Source of the DNA: Liolophura sinensis
Lineage: Eukaryota; Mollusca; Polyplacophora; Chitonida; Chitonidae
Direction: 5' to 3'
DNA length: 64,000 bases
NCBI RefSeq assembly: GCF_032854445.1
Contig: NW_027017964.1
Coordinates: 188,001 to 252,000 of the forward strand
Shown here: positions 10,730 through 20,306 of the stretch, in pieces
How positions within the stretch are numbered: position 1 is the stretch's first letter
How the letters are laid out: each line of letters starts with the position of its first letter
The notes under the pieces: generated by a model
What the model was told of the DNA's origin: nothing
Seen by the model: the letters and a program-made list of their open reading frames with translations, nothing else
The model's database searches: none
Made by a program: the position numbers and the translations under genes

Positions 10730-11845
10730 CACCAGGCTAGCCAGATACCCGTCCACCCGTCCAACTGGACGGGCAATCCAGCCAAAAGGGGTATTTTTGA
10801 CGGGTAAAATTTTGAGTCAACAATTTTTTACGGCGAGTCCCAGCCCACAGACCAGTACAATGTTTCAAAGTCTATTAACATTATATGTGTGTATACTAGA
10901 TTGTGAATATTTTTCTAAGATGTAAGTTTTCGAAGTGTATTCATATATGTATTCAGATGACAGAAATGATGTTTGACATGCACTACTGTGTCACTGTGCC
11001 AAAAGTTAATTTCTCGACATAGACATGTGGCTGATAGTACATGTATTTGAATTGTTTCTTGCTTTGTTTTGTTTTTTGTATTTTACAAAGTTTATTTCTA
11101 CCTACTGTGACTTAGCTGCTCAAATCGTATGGTGATTGGTGCCACTACTCTTTTTAGTGAGTGACAGTCACAGATTCAGTGGTGATAATTTTGCCTGTTC
11201 TGAGTCTCAGTTGTAAGAGCTATGTATACTGTACTCTGATTTGGTTCTGTTGCATTTTAATGTGAAGAAGTGTAACTGTGAGTGACATGCACCTGCTGTG
11301 CCAAATTACCATGCATTTTGATTGTTTCCTTTTATATGTATTTTTGTGTATTTTATTGTTCACAGTTTATTTATTTCTACCTCCTGATTCACAGCATTTA
11401 CACTTGAACTGTCAGAACTGCTGCGCCAAATTGCCATTGTTTTCCTTGCATCTGTATTGAATTGTGTATTTTACAGTTAAATTTGTTTTTCTACCTCCTG
11501 TTTCACACTTGGCTGTCCAAAGCATAACAGATTGTAATCTGACATAGTTTAATATAAAATTTATGTACTCTTTTTAGTAATTCGCACTCAGTGTCAGTCA
11601 TTGGTGGGAAAAGTGTGATATATTGGGTGCCCACAAAAACAGTCAATTTCTGGGATCCAATAGTGATACATTATTTCCAGTGATATAATGACAATAAAAG
11701 CTATTAAAAGGTCTTGATTTTCAATGATACAGTGGCCATAAAATGTCTCCGGCGGCAGAACCCTGCTTATTTACGGCGGCCCCCAAACCCCCTGCCTTTC
11801 TGGACGCCTTATTGTCAGATCTTGGCTAATGCCCTGCCCCCGGGG
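10730..11845. other. Extra 1.1 kb present only in arm L, no gene
   Basis: Between two C-rich sites (ACCCCCGGGC and GCCCCCGGGGC). Holds a small hairpin CCCGTCCA-AC-TGGACGGG at 10,756-10,773, then AT-rich sequence with a loose repeat of a T-rich phrase containing TTTCTACCTCCTG (about 11,093, 11,375 and 11,490). No ORF of note. Either an insertion into arm L or a deletion from arm R. Confidence 0.6.
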
Positions 11846-11912
11846 CTCTCGAGACATAGCATGGGGTTGCCCTGGTTCCAAACAAGTTCCCCCTGGGCAC
11901 CTCCCCAGAACG

Positions 11913-12712
11913 TCATTCGGAAAGAGCGTTTTTCAGCTCTTGCCGAGCTAGTTTTCGGCCGCGATCTATAAGCTGTTTTTTCGTGCTTTCATCGATCTCT
12001 ACGGCGTTGAATACCTTACAAGACTTGGCGCGTATCTCCTGCTTCAGATCAGAGTAGTTCTTGAGCTCCTGAACGATTTGCTTGAACTCCACGTCTAAAA
12101 TAACACCATCAGATAATGCCGTAGATACCTGATGCTGTTAAGTTTGGCCTCAGCCAACAGCCGTATATCGTTATGTTTCTTGGCCTTTGCGTGAAGCCGG
12201 CGGCTAACGATTTTTCCGGCGATATGTAAGACACCGCAAGCTATGGCCGCAGCTTTCATGGCCAAGACAGCAGGGGCTGCATATATTGTTGTGAGTAGTC
12301 CCACACCTGCAACCCCTAGCCCCAAACCGGCCGTGAGCATGGCCGAATGAAGGGCCTCGGCGGCTAAGACACCGCGCCGGTACTTTTTGTACAAGGCCCG
12401 ACGGAGATCTCGCTCAGATTCAAGCTGCCTCTGTATTTCGCTGATATACTGCCGAAGATGGGCGTGCGCCACGCTCTTCGGCGGCGCGGTCGGGGCCTAG
12501 GGGTTTTCAACCATAATCGTCGGCGGGGTCGGGGCCAACGGATGGTCATCCGTAATTGTCCGCGCCGCGCCCTCCGGCGGCAAGGGGTTTTCATCCGTGA
12601 TCGCCGGGTACAGTTGTCCCATATTGTCCGTCCCACGAATCAATAACGTCGGTAAACTCTATATCGTCCTTGGGACTACTAACACGAAAGCGGCGAAGTC
12701 TTATACCGGACT
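11913..12712 (-). pseudogene. Proline-rich membrane protein of the Maverick, arm L (broken)
   Basis: Reads from about 12,712 to the stop at 11,913-11,915. The N-terminal part is acidic (DDIEFTDVIDSWDGQYG). Next is a GC-rich repeat segment (12,460-12,600) coding for units such as APTAPPKS. Then a charged helix and one long hydrophobic stretch (AMLTAGLGLGVAGVGLLTT and AAPAVLAMKAAAIACGVL, about 12,220-12,330), probably one or two membrane spans, and a basic tail. The centre is open as a 125-codon frame at 12,095-12,472. Arm L has an in-frame TAG after ENP and a lost segment near 12,100. Function unknown; the family recurs in animal Mavericks as I recall. The homologue is at 28,131-28,810. Confidence 0.6.
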
Positions 12713-13769
12713 CATCGAGATATCATCGAGATTGAAAACGCCCCCTGCAAAGACCCGTATATCCTCGAGAGAGCTGCGGATGACTGGTTGGCCCTGGGCC
12801 GGTAATTTGATCATAAGTCTGAGCTCCTTTCCATCGTGCTCTGCAGGCCACTTTAGTTTCACCTTGGCCGCGCCAAGTATGATGTTGAAGATAAGTATAG
12901 ATCCAGGGTTTATTCGTAGCATGGCCATAGACACGGTTTGCGCGCCAAGACGCACTGTCTCTACACCTGGCGCCGCAGTTAGTGTGAAGTAACCTCCTCC
13001 ACCCATAGCTATATGACAGTCGCTGGTTGGTACCCACGACACAAAAGAGGTTCCGGAGTTGAATACTTTTTTCACCCAGGCCCCGGTGGTCTGGACCGTC
13101 ATCGGGGTCACCTTCACATCTATAAACCAATCGGGGTCGCGAGCTCTGGTAAGAACAACGCGGTCTTCAAGGCGAATTAGTGAGAGTTTTTGTTCTTCAT
13201 TCACCTCAGACGGCGACCTGCGCTCTTGGTCTGCAGAGGATGAGACATCTTCATAGGAAGCAAACGTGGTAGGTTCTGCCAGTCACAGCGATGGCCTGAG
13301 GTAGTGTGGAACCGCCACTGAAACCTGAGGTTATTCTCACGTTTTCTGAGGTGCTCAGTTCATCTAAATGCACGAAGGCTTCTTTTTGCGGGACCAAGTT
13401 AGATGGCTTATCACCTTCCACAGTCCCCTCTCTAGGCATATTAACGTTAAAGAACCCAAAGATAGCGGCAAGCTCTTGGAGCGTTATGATGGCATTTCTA
13501 TGGAGGGTAAGGACTAGGCGGCCCGTAGCTTCATTCGTTCCCAGAGAAACCCCATGCGGGCGGAATATACCCTTGTCCAGCATACAGACATTGTAGTAGC
13601 CCATCGGCACTTCAACATGTTTGTCATCAAACAAGAAGCCCACTCCCGTGGGGATATTCACCCAGTTCGGGTAGAAGGTTATCTCACGAAGAGCGGTTTA
13701 AAGGCGGCCGTGGAGGTTGTTAGGGGCATGAGGCAGCGTGTGCTGTGCCCCATTTAAAAAATCAGTCAT
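12701..13769 (-). pseudogene. Virion-type protein with NIPTGVGF motif, arm L (broken)
   Basis: Start MTDFLNG at 13,767-13,769; stop near 12,701. An in-frame TAA at 13,698-13,700 follows the first 23 or so codons and is shared with arm R. Then VNIPTGVGFLFDDKHVEVP and GYYNVCMLDKGIFRPHGVSL read openly to 13,251. A deletion of about 320 bases relative to arm R removes the middle. The last 167 codons (MNEEQKLSLIRLEDRVVL, later GGGYFTLTAAPGVETVRL) look all-beta with no membrane span. It lies beside the membrane-protein gene. A structural (minor capsid) role is a guess from fold-like composition and position. Confidence 0.55.
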
Positions 13770-13780
13770 TGTGAGGTAGG

Positions 13781-14716
13781 GAATTCCGCGTAGATGCGTA
13801 CACAGACTGGAGGCGCAGGGGGGTGAGTCACGGCCTCGGAGTGGCATATTTCTATATCATGAGAACGGGCTACAGCCCCATTGCCGATGGGACCTTCGAT
13901 CCGAGCAGGATGTCGTTCTCTAGAAAGCCTACAGCGCTCCACGTCGACTGCATCGAGTAGGACGCCGAGGAGGCTTGGGCGGCGTTCATTGTCGACACAC
14001 CCCAAAGATTCACACAGCCGGGCGTAGAGCGCCTAAACGATTCCGTCCGGAAATACATGTGGGCTATTCTAGGCGCCCAAGCGCAAACAAGGACGCATAT
14101 TCTAGGCACGGGCACAGCCTTCGACGCGCGAAAACAGTTTGCCGCGAACGTTGAAGACGCTATTTCCTCTCCCATCGACCTTCCGTCTGCTATCAAACGC
14201 TACCAGGACGTGCTACAGTATGCCGGGAGCGCTGTAGACTTTGTGTATGGCATAGGCCTATATATGGCCCCCAGCGACATGCTTCTGCAGATCGGCCATG
14301 TGGCGAACTACAACAACAAAATCGTCGTGGCCACAGAGGACAAGAAGCTAGGCGCCAATGAGGGTGTAAACGCTAAAGTGCCGCCCACTTTGCACAAGCG
14401 CGCACCTTCCCACGGGATCGTTGAGCCACAAGAAAGCGTCCCACCACACACCGCACGCGTTCAGCATGTTGCTGCCGTCGGAGGCAAACAAGAACCCCTA
14501 TTTCCAAAGCAAAAGAATCACGATGCGGAGAAGACAGCCATCGTCGTCGCTGGGGTTGGTATCGGCTTACTGCTGTTGTGGACTATGCGACGACTAGAGC
14601 CCAGACATTATCGGCCAGCCACCCAGCCGTTTTCCCGAGAAGGGTCAGTAGCCAGGACACGATACTGCCAACAATACCCGGAATCGCTGCGGCAGCCTTC
14701 CCAGCCAGCCTGTTAA
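13781..14716 (+). pseudogene. Maverick membrane-anchored protein, C-terminal part, arm L
   Basis: The frame enters with EFRVDAYTDWRRRG and runs through GVAYFYIMRTGYSPI, an in-frame TAG after HVDCIE, and QPGVERLNDSVRKY. It then stays open from 14,057 (WAILGAQAQTRTHILGTG, AGSAVDFVYGIGLYMAPSDM). A hydrophobic segment TAIVVAGVGIGLLLLW at about 14,533-14,580 is a likely C-terminal membrane anchor. The N-terminal half is deleted here but present in arm R (26,170-26,931). It is convergent with, and overlaps, the next gene. Function unknown. Confidence 0.55.
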
Positions 14717-15843
14717 GGGCGCGCGCCAGAGACTGGAGATGCTTTTTCACCCATTCTTTAAGACCACGCCCGTCGGATGGAGGTGGCGTTGGGTCAGCGC
14801 CAACTTTATGGCTAGCTCCAGTGTCGAGATCGCCATCCCAATTGCCATGAAAATGTAAACCACGGTTATTCCCTGCTCCCTGGAAGAGGGTGCGGACGTA
14901 GTCGGCCAGAGTAGTATCCTTGTGTAGGATGCGATCGACCGTCTGCTTGATGCGGCGTATTTGCGTGCGTAGGGCCTCGCCCGTTAAAGAGGCTGCTTCA
15001 ATCCGGGCCACCCTCTCGTCCTCGAGATTCCTTATCCGGTCTGCGATCCGGCGCCCGGAGAATTAGTGAATCAGTGGCCTCCTCCAACTTCTGTTTTTAT
15101 TTTGCGATATCCTTTTCGAGACTTGACAGCTTGGCGAGGTTATTCTCGTGTTCGCCTTCCGAGGTCTGCAGTGCCTTGTCAAGCCCCAGAAGTTCTCGCA
15201 TGGGAAGAGGAGGGTCGTTTATCGTTTCAAGAGCCCGCCCGACCTCACTATCCGTCAAGCTTGTTTCCAGTGTGTGGACAGCATTATCGGCCTTTTTCGC
15301 TGCTTGGTTTAAATCCTTCAGCTCCATGGTATCTGCCTCGGCGGCCGCGGCACCGAGTTCTGAACTCGCTGTCTCCAGGGCTGCGACTGCTGCCGGATGC
15401 AACGATGGCTGGATTGTATTTCTCCAGTTTTCAAAGCCCAGCCCACGTCGAATAGCATCACCCCCTCCTTTTTGGTTGGCGATTGATGTGAGGACTCGCG
15501 ATCCACCTGTTCGTTTGTGGATGATTTTCACATCGCGGTAATCCGTGAGTCGCTCTTTCCCTTCTTCGCTAATCTCAAAATTCATGTAATAGCGTTTGAG
15601 AATTTTTGGGGGGAGGCCATACATCTCCTCCAAGTTTTTGTAATGATCATTAACGGCTAGCGCTAATATCCTTCCTTCTGGGGATTTGAGGAACTCATCA
15701 TCAAAGCTTTGTTGCTCGGGAACATTATTACGTGCAAGGAGAGGGGTCCGCTCGTAGTCGACGTTGTTCTCCTCTCTGGCATCGTCTCGGGCGTTGTCCT
15801 CTCTGGCGTCGTACGCCTGGTTATCAAAGTCATAGTCTTCCAT
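14583..15843 (-). pseudogene. Coiled-coil protein with hydrophobic C-terminus, arm L
   Basis: Starts MEDYDFDNQAYDARED at 15,843. An acidic N-terminus leads into a central domain (ILKRYYMNFEISEEGKERL) and a coiled coil (AAAAEADTMELKDLNQAAKK, DKALQTSEGEHENNLAKL). After a stop and frame change at about 15,060-15,097 it continues as IRNLEDERVARIEAASL, LADYVRTLF, a basic helix and a hydrophobic C-terminus (PGIVGSIVSWLLTLLGKTAG). About 420 codons in all. Divergent from the capsid candidate with only 43 bases between starts. The central domain differs almost completely from arm R. A virion or membrane role is possible but not shown. Confidence 0.6.
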
Positions 15844-15886
15844 AATCCTCGTATTGAACATTGCAAGGTATGCTTTCAATACAACA
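15844..15886. promoter_or_regulatory. Shared 43-bp divergent promoter region, arm L
   Basis: Between divergent starts. GTATTGAA (15,851-15,858) and TTCAATAC (15,875-15,882) form an 8-bp inverted repeat. The same pair occurs at 25,643-25,650 and 25,666-25,673 in arm R with a different spacer. Candidate site for an element-encoded regulator or for bidirectional initiation. Confidence 0.5.
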
Positions 15887-16645
15887 ATGGATGCATACGG
15901 ACGCAGGCTAAACCCTTTCAGAACACTCCGTAAGCCTTGGGGGGTACAAGGTGTACGGCAGTCCTTGGACGTCACCGACAACCCGAGTACATAAACAACT
16001 CTTGGTCCGCTTCCCCAAACTCAGCCCAAATGACGTCATTGTGCCTGGTACCGTGCGCTAGGCTTTCTCGATCACGATCAATTCATCCAACCCGAACGCC
16101 ACAGTTGTCGGAAATTTCGGACGCGCAGTAGTCAAGAAAACCACGATCAGAATCAGCGGGAATGAGGTATTGTCCATCGACGACTCTGATGTGTTTCATT
16201 GCTACGGCGACTTATGGCTGACAAAAAACGAACGGCGGAATGCGGCCCACCAAGGCATCAGCAGCGAAAACATGCTTAAACTTCGAGTCGTAGCGGGGGA
16301 CGCAAGTGACGACGATACTGGAGAAAAAGAAATCGCTAGCGCCTTTGGCAGCCGGTTCCACAGGGGTTCTTCGCCAGCTCACCCCTACGGAAGCGGGACC
16401 CTGAGGTGGCCAGGGTCATTAAAGACTTAGGCCTGGCAGACGTCTCCCTGGAATAGTTCTTGACGCACAAGCACGCCTTCTGGCTTGACCTTTGGCCAAG
16501 CGACGATGACGAGCTGCATGGCAGTGGGAGGCGCGTTCTGAACGCCAGCGAGAGGATTGTGATACAGGTGACAAAAGAGAGAGAAGCTCCCGGCGTGTTG
16601 AATGTATATCTGTATGTGATCATGGACGCAAAGCTGAACATCTAG
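15887..16645 (+). pseudogene. Hexon-like major capsid candidate, arm L (internal deletion)
   Basis: The ATG at 15,887 gives MDAYGRRLNPFRTLRKP, then frame breaks, then SIDDSDVFHCYGDLWLTKNE at about 16,174-16,233. After FGSRFH about 550 bases present in arm R are missing; the gene resumes with the C-terminal block (KHAFWLDLWPSDDDELHGSG and NVYLYVIMDAKLNI) and stops at 16,643-16,645, one base before the ATPase start. Homologous to 24,353-25,639. Non-functional. Confidence 0.6.
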
Positions 16646-16646
16646 A

Positions 16647-17260
16647 ATGGTAGATTCGTTAACGCGCTTTATTCATGACGCCCACTGCGCGATTATCTGT
16701 GGGCAGACGAACTGCGGCAAAACAGTCTTCGTGCTGGACCTGCTTGAGGGCCCTTTCCGTGGTTTCTTTCATCACATTGTGATCCTGTGCCCCACTCTTA
16801 AGTATAACGAGGCGTACCGGCGGCGATGGATACTGTCTGACCATGAGGTCTATTGTTTTGACCCCGGCGAGCGGCTTAACGACTGTCTGAGAGCTTTCTA
16901 CAGATTGTTCGAGGGGGAAGCCACCCTATACATCATCTATGATTGTAGCGCGTTGGAGGCAATAAAGAAGGAAAAAAAATGCTGTCATTCATGGCTTTCT
17001 CGGGCCGTCATGCAAAGCAAAGCGTCTGGGTCCTCACTCAGAAATACAACGCTGTTCTCAAAGACTTTCGCGAACAGACAAGGTGGGTGGCTTTATTCCA
17101 CTCCAAAGATCGGCACTTGTTCAACGAATGCCTGGACCAGAACCACATCATCGAGGCCGAGAGCGAAAAGGCAGAGTTTCGAGAGCAGCTCAAGAACAAT
17201 CCGCATTCTAACCTCCTGCTAATGACTTATACGCCTGCCACATCTAAGATTATATATTAA
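16647..17260 (+). pseudogene. Packaging ATPase (FtsK/HerA-like), arm L, one frameshift
   Basis: The genome-packaging ATPase of Maverick-type virions, a P-loop enzyme that would load DNA into capsids. The ATG at 16,647 follows the capsid stop by one base. Walker A is GQTNCGKT at about 16,701-16,724; Walker B is LYIIYDC near 16,930 (arm R reads YIIDDC, so the second acidic residue is lost here). Frame shifts in the A-run at 16,971-16,978; the second frame (16,979-17,260) holds SFMAFSGRHAKQSVWVLTQK, with a likely sensor segment, and ends SKIIY. About 205 codons, the usual size. Confidence 0.75.
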
Positions 17261-17296
17261 ACGTAGGCGCCCCTACGTCTAATAGACGTATGAAGC

Positions 17297-17696
17297 ATGG
17301 ATACCGACGGGCTTATAGACGAGATTCTGGGCGCAGAGTAGGAGCCCGGCCGAAGCCAACAGCCCCGGACCCAGCCAACAGCCCGGCCGAAGCCAACAGC
17401 CCGACTCCAGCCAATAGAATGATGCACGGCAGCTCAGGGATAGGCTGGCGGCACTTGCTGTGGGTGGGCAGGCCACGCGATATCTGGGAAAAGACGTAAC
17501 AGCCGTTGAGATCGACGCCATGAGCGACGAAGACGTTGAAAGGCTGCACTCCCGGTACGAGGTTAAGCTCGATGCGCGGATGGTTAACAGTCTCGGAGGT
17601 ATATTCTTATGTAACGGCGGCCAGCTGGCTCCTATCAATCCCACCCTAGAATCGACCAATGCTCATGGTACAGTTGGCCACCGACCCTTTTGTTGA
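17297..17696 (+). pseudogene. Small acidic Maverick protein, arm L (broken)
   Basis: Begins MDTDGLIDEILGAE at 17,297, then a stop and Gln/Pro-rich repeats (units close to CCNGCCGAAGCCAACAG, 17,350-17,415). After a frame change, 17,460-17,696 reads GGQATRYLGKDVTAVEIDAM and SDEDVERLHSRYEVKL. Arm R has the open version (23,343-23,738). Soluble, acidic, helical; no known function. Confidence 0.5.
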
Positions 17697-17907
17697 ACAG
17701 GCGATTAGCAGTGCTAGCTGCTGGCTGTACTACTGCTATGGTAAGTACTTAGCACCGTTAACCATGGCGCAGACCACTGCTGAGCACTGCTCATTTGAAC
17801 ACCACTGCTGTCCTAGAAATGAGCCGTATGATCCAGAGGAACATGAGTACAACGAATTCGGAAGGCCCGAAGGAAGTGGAGAGGGTGACAGCGGATTCTA
17901 CGAATGA
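17659..17907 (+). CDS. Small 82-residue Maverick protein, arm L
   Basis: Open from the ATG at 17,659 to the TGA at 17,905-17,907 and intact in both arms (23,132-23,380). Features: VEQAISSASCWLYYCYGKYL, a short amphipathic or hydrophobic helix; a Cys/His cluster (EHCSFEHHCCPRNEP); an acidic tail rich in Glu and Gly. The cluster could bind zinc. It overlaps the end of the preceding gene, and its TGA overlaps the next ATG as ATGA. Being open in both arms while neighbours are broken suggests short length or late selection. Function unknown. Confidence 0.55.
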   Translation: MLMVQLATDPFVEQAISSASCWLYYCYGKYLAPLTMAQTTAEHCSFEHHCCPRNEPYDPEEHEYNEFGRPEGSGEGDSGFYE

Positions 17908-18350
17908 CGGCCCTGCGAAGAATCCCCAAAAAACGCGCTGCGGGTCGAGCAGGTGCTGCAGCGAGAAAGGCCAAGCCTGAAAAGGTCAAGGACGAGCTTC
18001 ACGAGGCAAAGGCTTCTTTGCTTGGCGCAGCTGATTCCACGAAGAAACAGCCGAAGGAACCCGATTCTACGAAGGATGGGGTGGCCACAAATTTTGCGAA
18101 GGAACCGGGTTCTACGAAAGCACACCAAATCACCCGCTGGAGGGCGCCCCTGGTGTTATTAGGCGCTGGCAGCCTTGCAGTGCTAGTGTTGCAACGCGTG
18201 TGGCGCAGCCGCTATACAGCACATGAACGAGGTGCAGATATTACGCCGCATGCACGAGATGCAGATATCACGCCGCAAGAAAAGAATCTCCATTTGAATA
18301 CACGTCGCGACCCTTTCTATATAGAGCAGCATGTCTACTCCACCCAGTGA
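17904..18350 (+). CDS. Basic single-pass membrane protein of the Maverick, arm L
   Basis: 148 codons, ATG overlapping the previous stop (ATGA). A Lys/Arg/Ala-rich N-terminus (RRIPKKRAAGRAGAAARK) is followed by a repeat of the unit DSTK with Pro/Glu/Lys. One membrane span, APLVLLGAGSLAVLVLQRVW, lies at about 18,147-18,206, then a tail with a twofold repeat ADITPHARDADITPQ. The basic N-terminus recalls DNA-binding core proteins of adenovirus-like virions; that is speculation. The arm R homologue (22,741-23,135) is frameshifted after the N-terminus. Confidence 0.5.
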   Translation: MTALRRIPKKRAAGRAGAAARKAKPEKVKDELHEAKASLLGAADSTKKQPKEPDSTKDGVATNFAKEPGSTKAHQITRWRAPLVLLGAGSLAVLVLQRVWRSRYTAHERGADITPHARDADITPQEKNLHLNTRRDPFYIEQHVYSTQ

Positions 18351-18540
18351 CGGAAAAGTGCTAGTCAACGCGGCATACCTCGCCGCTGTGGTCCCTCTCC
18401 TGGCTAGTGGGTACGCTTGTCTCGGCCAGATGTTCCTCCCGAAGCTGGACTCGGCATGGTCATTGCAGATGTAGGCCTGGCCATGTTTTCGAAGGAACTG
18501 CTAATTAAACAAGGGCTGCTTCCTCCCAATATAATCCAGT
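18331..18540 (+). pseudogene. Small hydrophobic Maverick protein, arm L (frameshifted)
   Basis: MSTPPSDGKVLVNAAYLAAV starts at 18,331 inside the end of the previous gene. A membrane-like stretch LAAVVPLLASGYACLGQMFL follows. After a frame change at about 18,450 it reads ADVGLAMFSKELLIKQGLLP and stops at 18,538-18,540. About 70 residues. The arm R copy is at 22,520-22,733. Confidence 0.45.
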
Positions 18541-18559
18541 AGTAATAACCTCCATCGCA

Positions 18560-18956
18560 ATGATGATGGTCGGCGCAGCTCTATGTTTGAGGAGTTCCGG
18601 TGTCGACGAAGAGCGGAGGCGCCATGACCGCGCTGTAGAGCAGCTCCAAGCCTCCGAGGAAAAATGGGCCCGAAAGCGCACTGAGCGCTTGGACTGGATC
18701 AATGATGAACTCCGCCGCCAGGGCCACGCTGTCCAAACGTTCCGGGATGTCGACGCTGCAATCCGCGAGTATTCTAGGGTCACGGGCAAAACTCTTACAC
18801 GCGATGCACGTGAGGCGCTTCTGGGCTCAGAGCCATAGCTCTTCGATTTCTATGTGCCTAGTGAGGATAAAAAAACACCGCGAGATGACCTTTGTCATCC
18901 TGGGAATGTGTGTGGTTGGGGGTGTGAGTTACGGAATCGCAAAACTCACCAAGTAA
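18560..18956 (+). pseudogene. Coiled-coil protein with C-terminal membrane span, arm L
   Basis: Start ATG at 18,560. A charged helix (DEERRRHDRAVEQLQASEEK) is a strong coiled coil, followed by RLDWINDELRRQGHAVQTFR and TGKTLTRDAREALLG. A TAG at 18,836-18,838 stops this frame; the C-terminal span TFVILGMCVVGGVSYGIAKL follows in another frame at 18,891-18,950 and ends just before the integrase leader. Arm R (22,078-22,500) has the two parts in one frame. Unknown function. Confidence 0.5.
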
Positions 18957-19112
18957 TCCAACCTGACTGTGCCGGAATCGTCATCGAGCTCCTCGCCGTA
19001 TGGCAGGCACGATCTTAGTAGTAATGTGGTTATGCGCGCGCAATTACGCCGCCATGATTAACACCTTTTTCGTCGCAAATCTGTTAGAGGGCTGCTAGAA
19101 TACCTTGATGAC

Positions 19113-19933
19113 ATGGCTAGTAAGGTGTCTGCTCGCCTGGCAAATATCTACTACAGCCCTCGTGGGTACTGGAAGGGTCTCGCGGCCATCCAGAAACTTG
19201 CCACTGCGGCTAAAGTCTCCGAAGATGTGGTCTGGGCCTTGCTGCAAAAGCAGGCTATCTGGCAGATATACCTGCCTCGTCCCCGAAAAATAACGAGGCC
19301 TATGTTCGACGTTTCCACGCCGAATGACATCCACCAAGCCGATCTATTTCTACCACATGATCAGCGAGGTCGGGAGCTGTATAAGTACCCGCTGACAGTT
19401 GTTGATGTCGCTTCTCGCTACAAGGAGGCGGAACCTCTGGCTACTAAAGATTCCAAAGAAGTCGCTGATGCTCTCTCTTGCATTTACAAGTGGGGACCCC
19501 TGAGATGTCCGAAGCTTCTCCAAGTTGACTCTGGGCGAGAGTTTATGGGTGCGGTGAGCCAACTGCTGGTCAAACACGATGTCAAAGTCCGCCGAGGCCG
19601 CGTGGATATCCACCGAGACCAAGACATAGTGGAGCGTTTCAACCGTACTCTGACTGAGCGGCTCTTTGGACATCAGTACGCCCAGGAGATGTGCCTCCCT
19701 CCCGAACACCGGTCTACTTGAAAGACGCAATCAAGGCAAAAGGGGTGCCCCATAAGCCTTCCTCGACGGTTCCAGGTCGTCCTGTTGGACTTAATGAGAG
19801 GAAGATCCCCGAGGGTGTTGGTGTTTGTTATCTCTATCAGCCTGGAGAGCTGGAGGGCGGCCGCCGTCGGGCGACTGATCCTGTGTGGTCTCTAGAGATA
19901 TATCCGCTTGGGCGCTCGGTTCTACGGCGCTAG
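19113..19933 (+). pseudogene. INT: Retrovirus-like DDE integrase, arm L (frameshifted, C-terminus lost)
   Basis: The enzyme that would insert the linear genome into host DNA. A helical N-terminus (ANIYYSPRGYWKGLAAIQKL; no zinc HHCC seen) leads to the catalytic core: first Asp in HQADLFLP, second in QVDSGREF, Glu in DIVERFNR, with 34 residues between second Asp and Glu. After ALLQKQ..IWQIYLPRPRK comes the usual linker. A frameshift near 19,700 leads to the C-terminal domain with GVCYLYQPGELEGG and ATDPVWSLEIYPLGRSV, then a stop. The extreme C-terminus, still visible in arm R, is deleted. It converges on polymerase B. Confidence 0.8.
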
Positions 19934-19980
19934 TAGTTCTTCGAAGAGGATGCCCATTCCAGCCCATCCTGCGGGCGCCG

Positions 19981-20306
19981 TCAAGGAGGCGCATCTCCAT
20001 GGCCATAAGCCAATATGTGGACACCATCTTCGGCGATCCAGCGCTTACTATCGAAGGGGGACAGTGAGACCTTATTCAGGTGCTGCCCATAGATATGGTT
20101 GCGCTCTGATTGCAGCACGTCCATACCGTGTCGGAAGATCTTCTTCTCGAAGAGGGCCTCTTTGTACTGCTTATGGCGGATGCGCTTTTCCACAACTCCC
20201 TTTTTCACGCCCTTGGCCTTCTTAATGTTGGTTCCACCTGCCTCCAGAATGGAGTACATATTGGGACGCAGACCAGTGTATTCGGCGATCGGCGGTCCCG
20301 CGCTCC
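19981..20306 (-). pseudogene. PolB: Polymerase B C-terminus, arm L (fragment)
   Basis: Reads from 20,306 down to 19,981: GLRPNMYSILEAGGTNIKKA, KGVKKGVVEKRI, and the end DGVHILAYGHGDAPP. It matches 21,495-21,814 on the other strand with few changes and is cut exactly where the inverted copy ends. No catalytic motif is in this piece. Confidence 0.85.

Larger units (their letters stand above)
9946..20306 (-). repeat. Arm L: inverted copy of the Maverick body
   Basis: Reverse-complement match of 21,495 to about 29,620. In order from 9,946: terminal non-coding zone, membrane protein, capsid-region proteins, capsid candidate, ATPase, four small genes, integrase, polymerase C-terminus. It ends abruptly inside polymerase near 20,306. 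Compared with arm R it lacks part of the capsid gene and the N-terminal half of one protein, but keeps integrase and has 1.1 kb of extra DNA at 10,730-11,845. Confidence 0.85.

Noticed and set aside
11714-11971. 85-codon open frame as a gene
   Set aside because: It runs antisense over the end of the membrane-protein gene and has no counterpart frame in arm R.
12364-12646. Arg-rich frames (RRPRPRRRRAW type) as a histone- or protamine-like gene
   Set aside because: They are shadow frames of the GC-rich proline repeats of the membrane protein.
15074-15541. 155-codon forward frame
   Set aside because: Antisense shadow of the coiled-coil gene; no motif and not kept in arm R.
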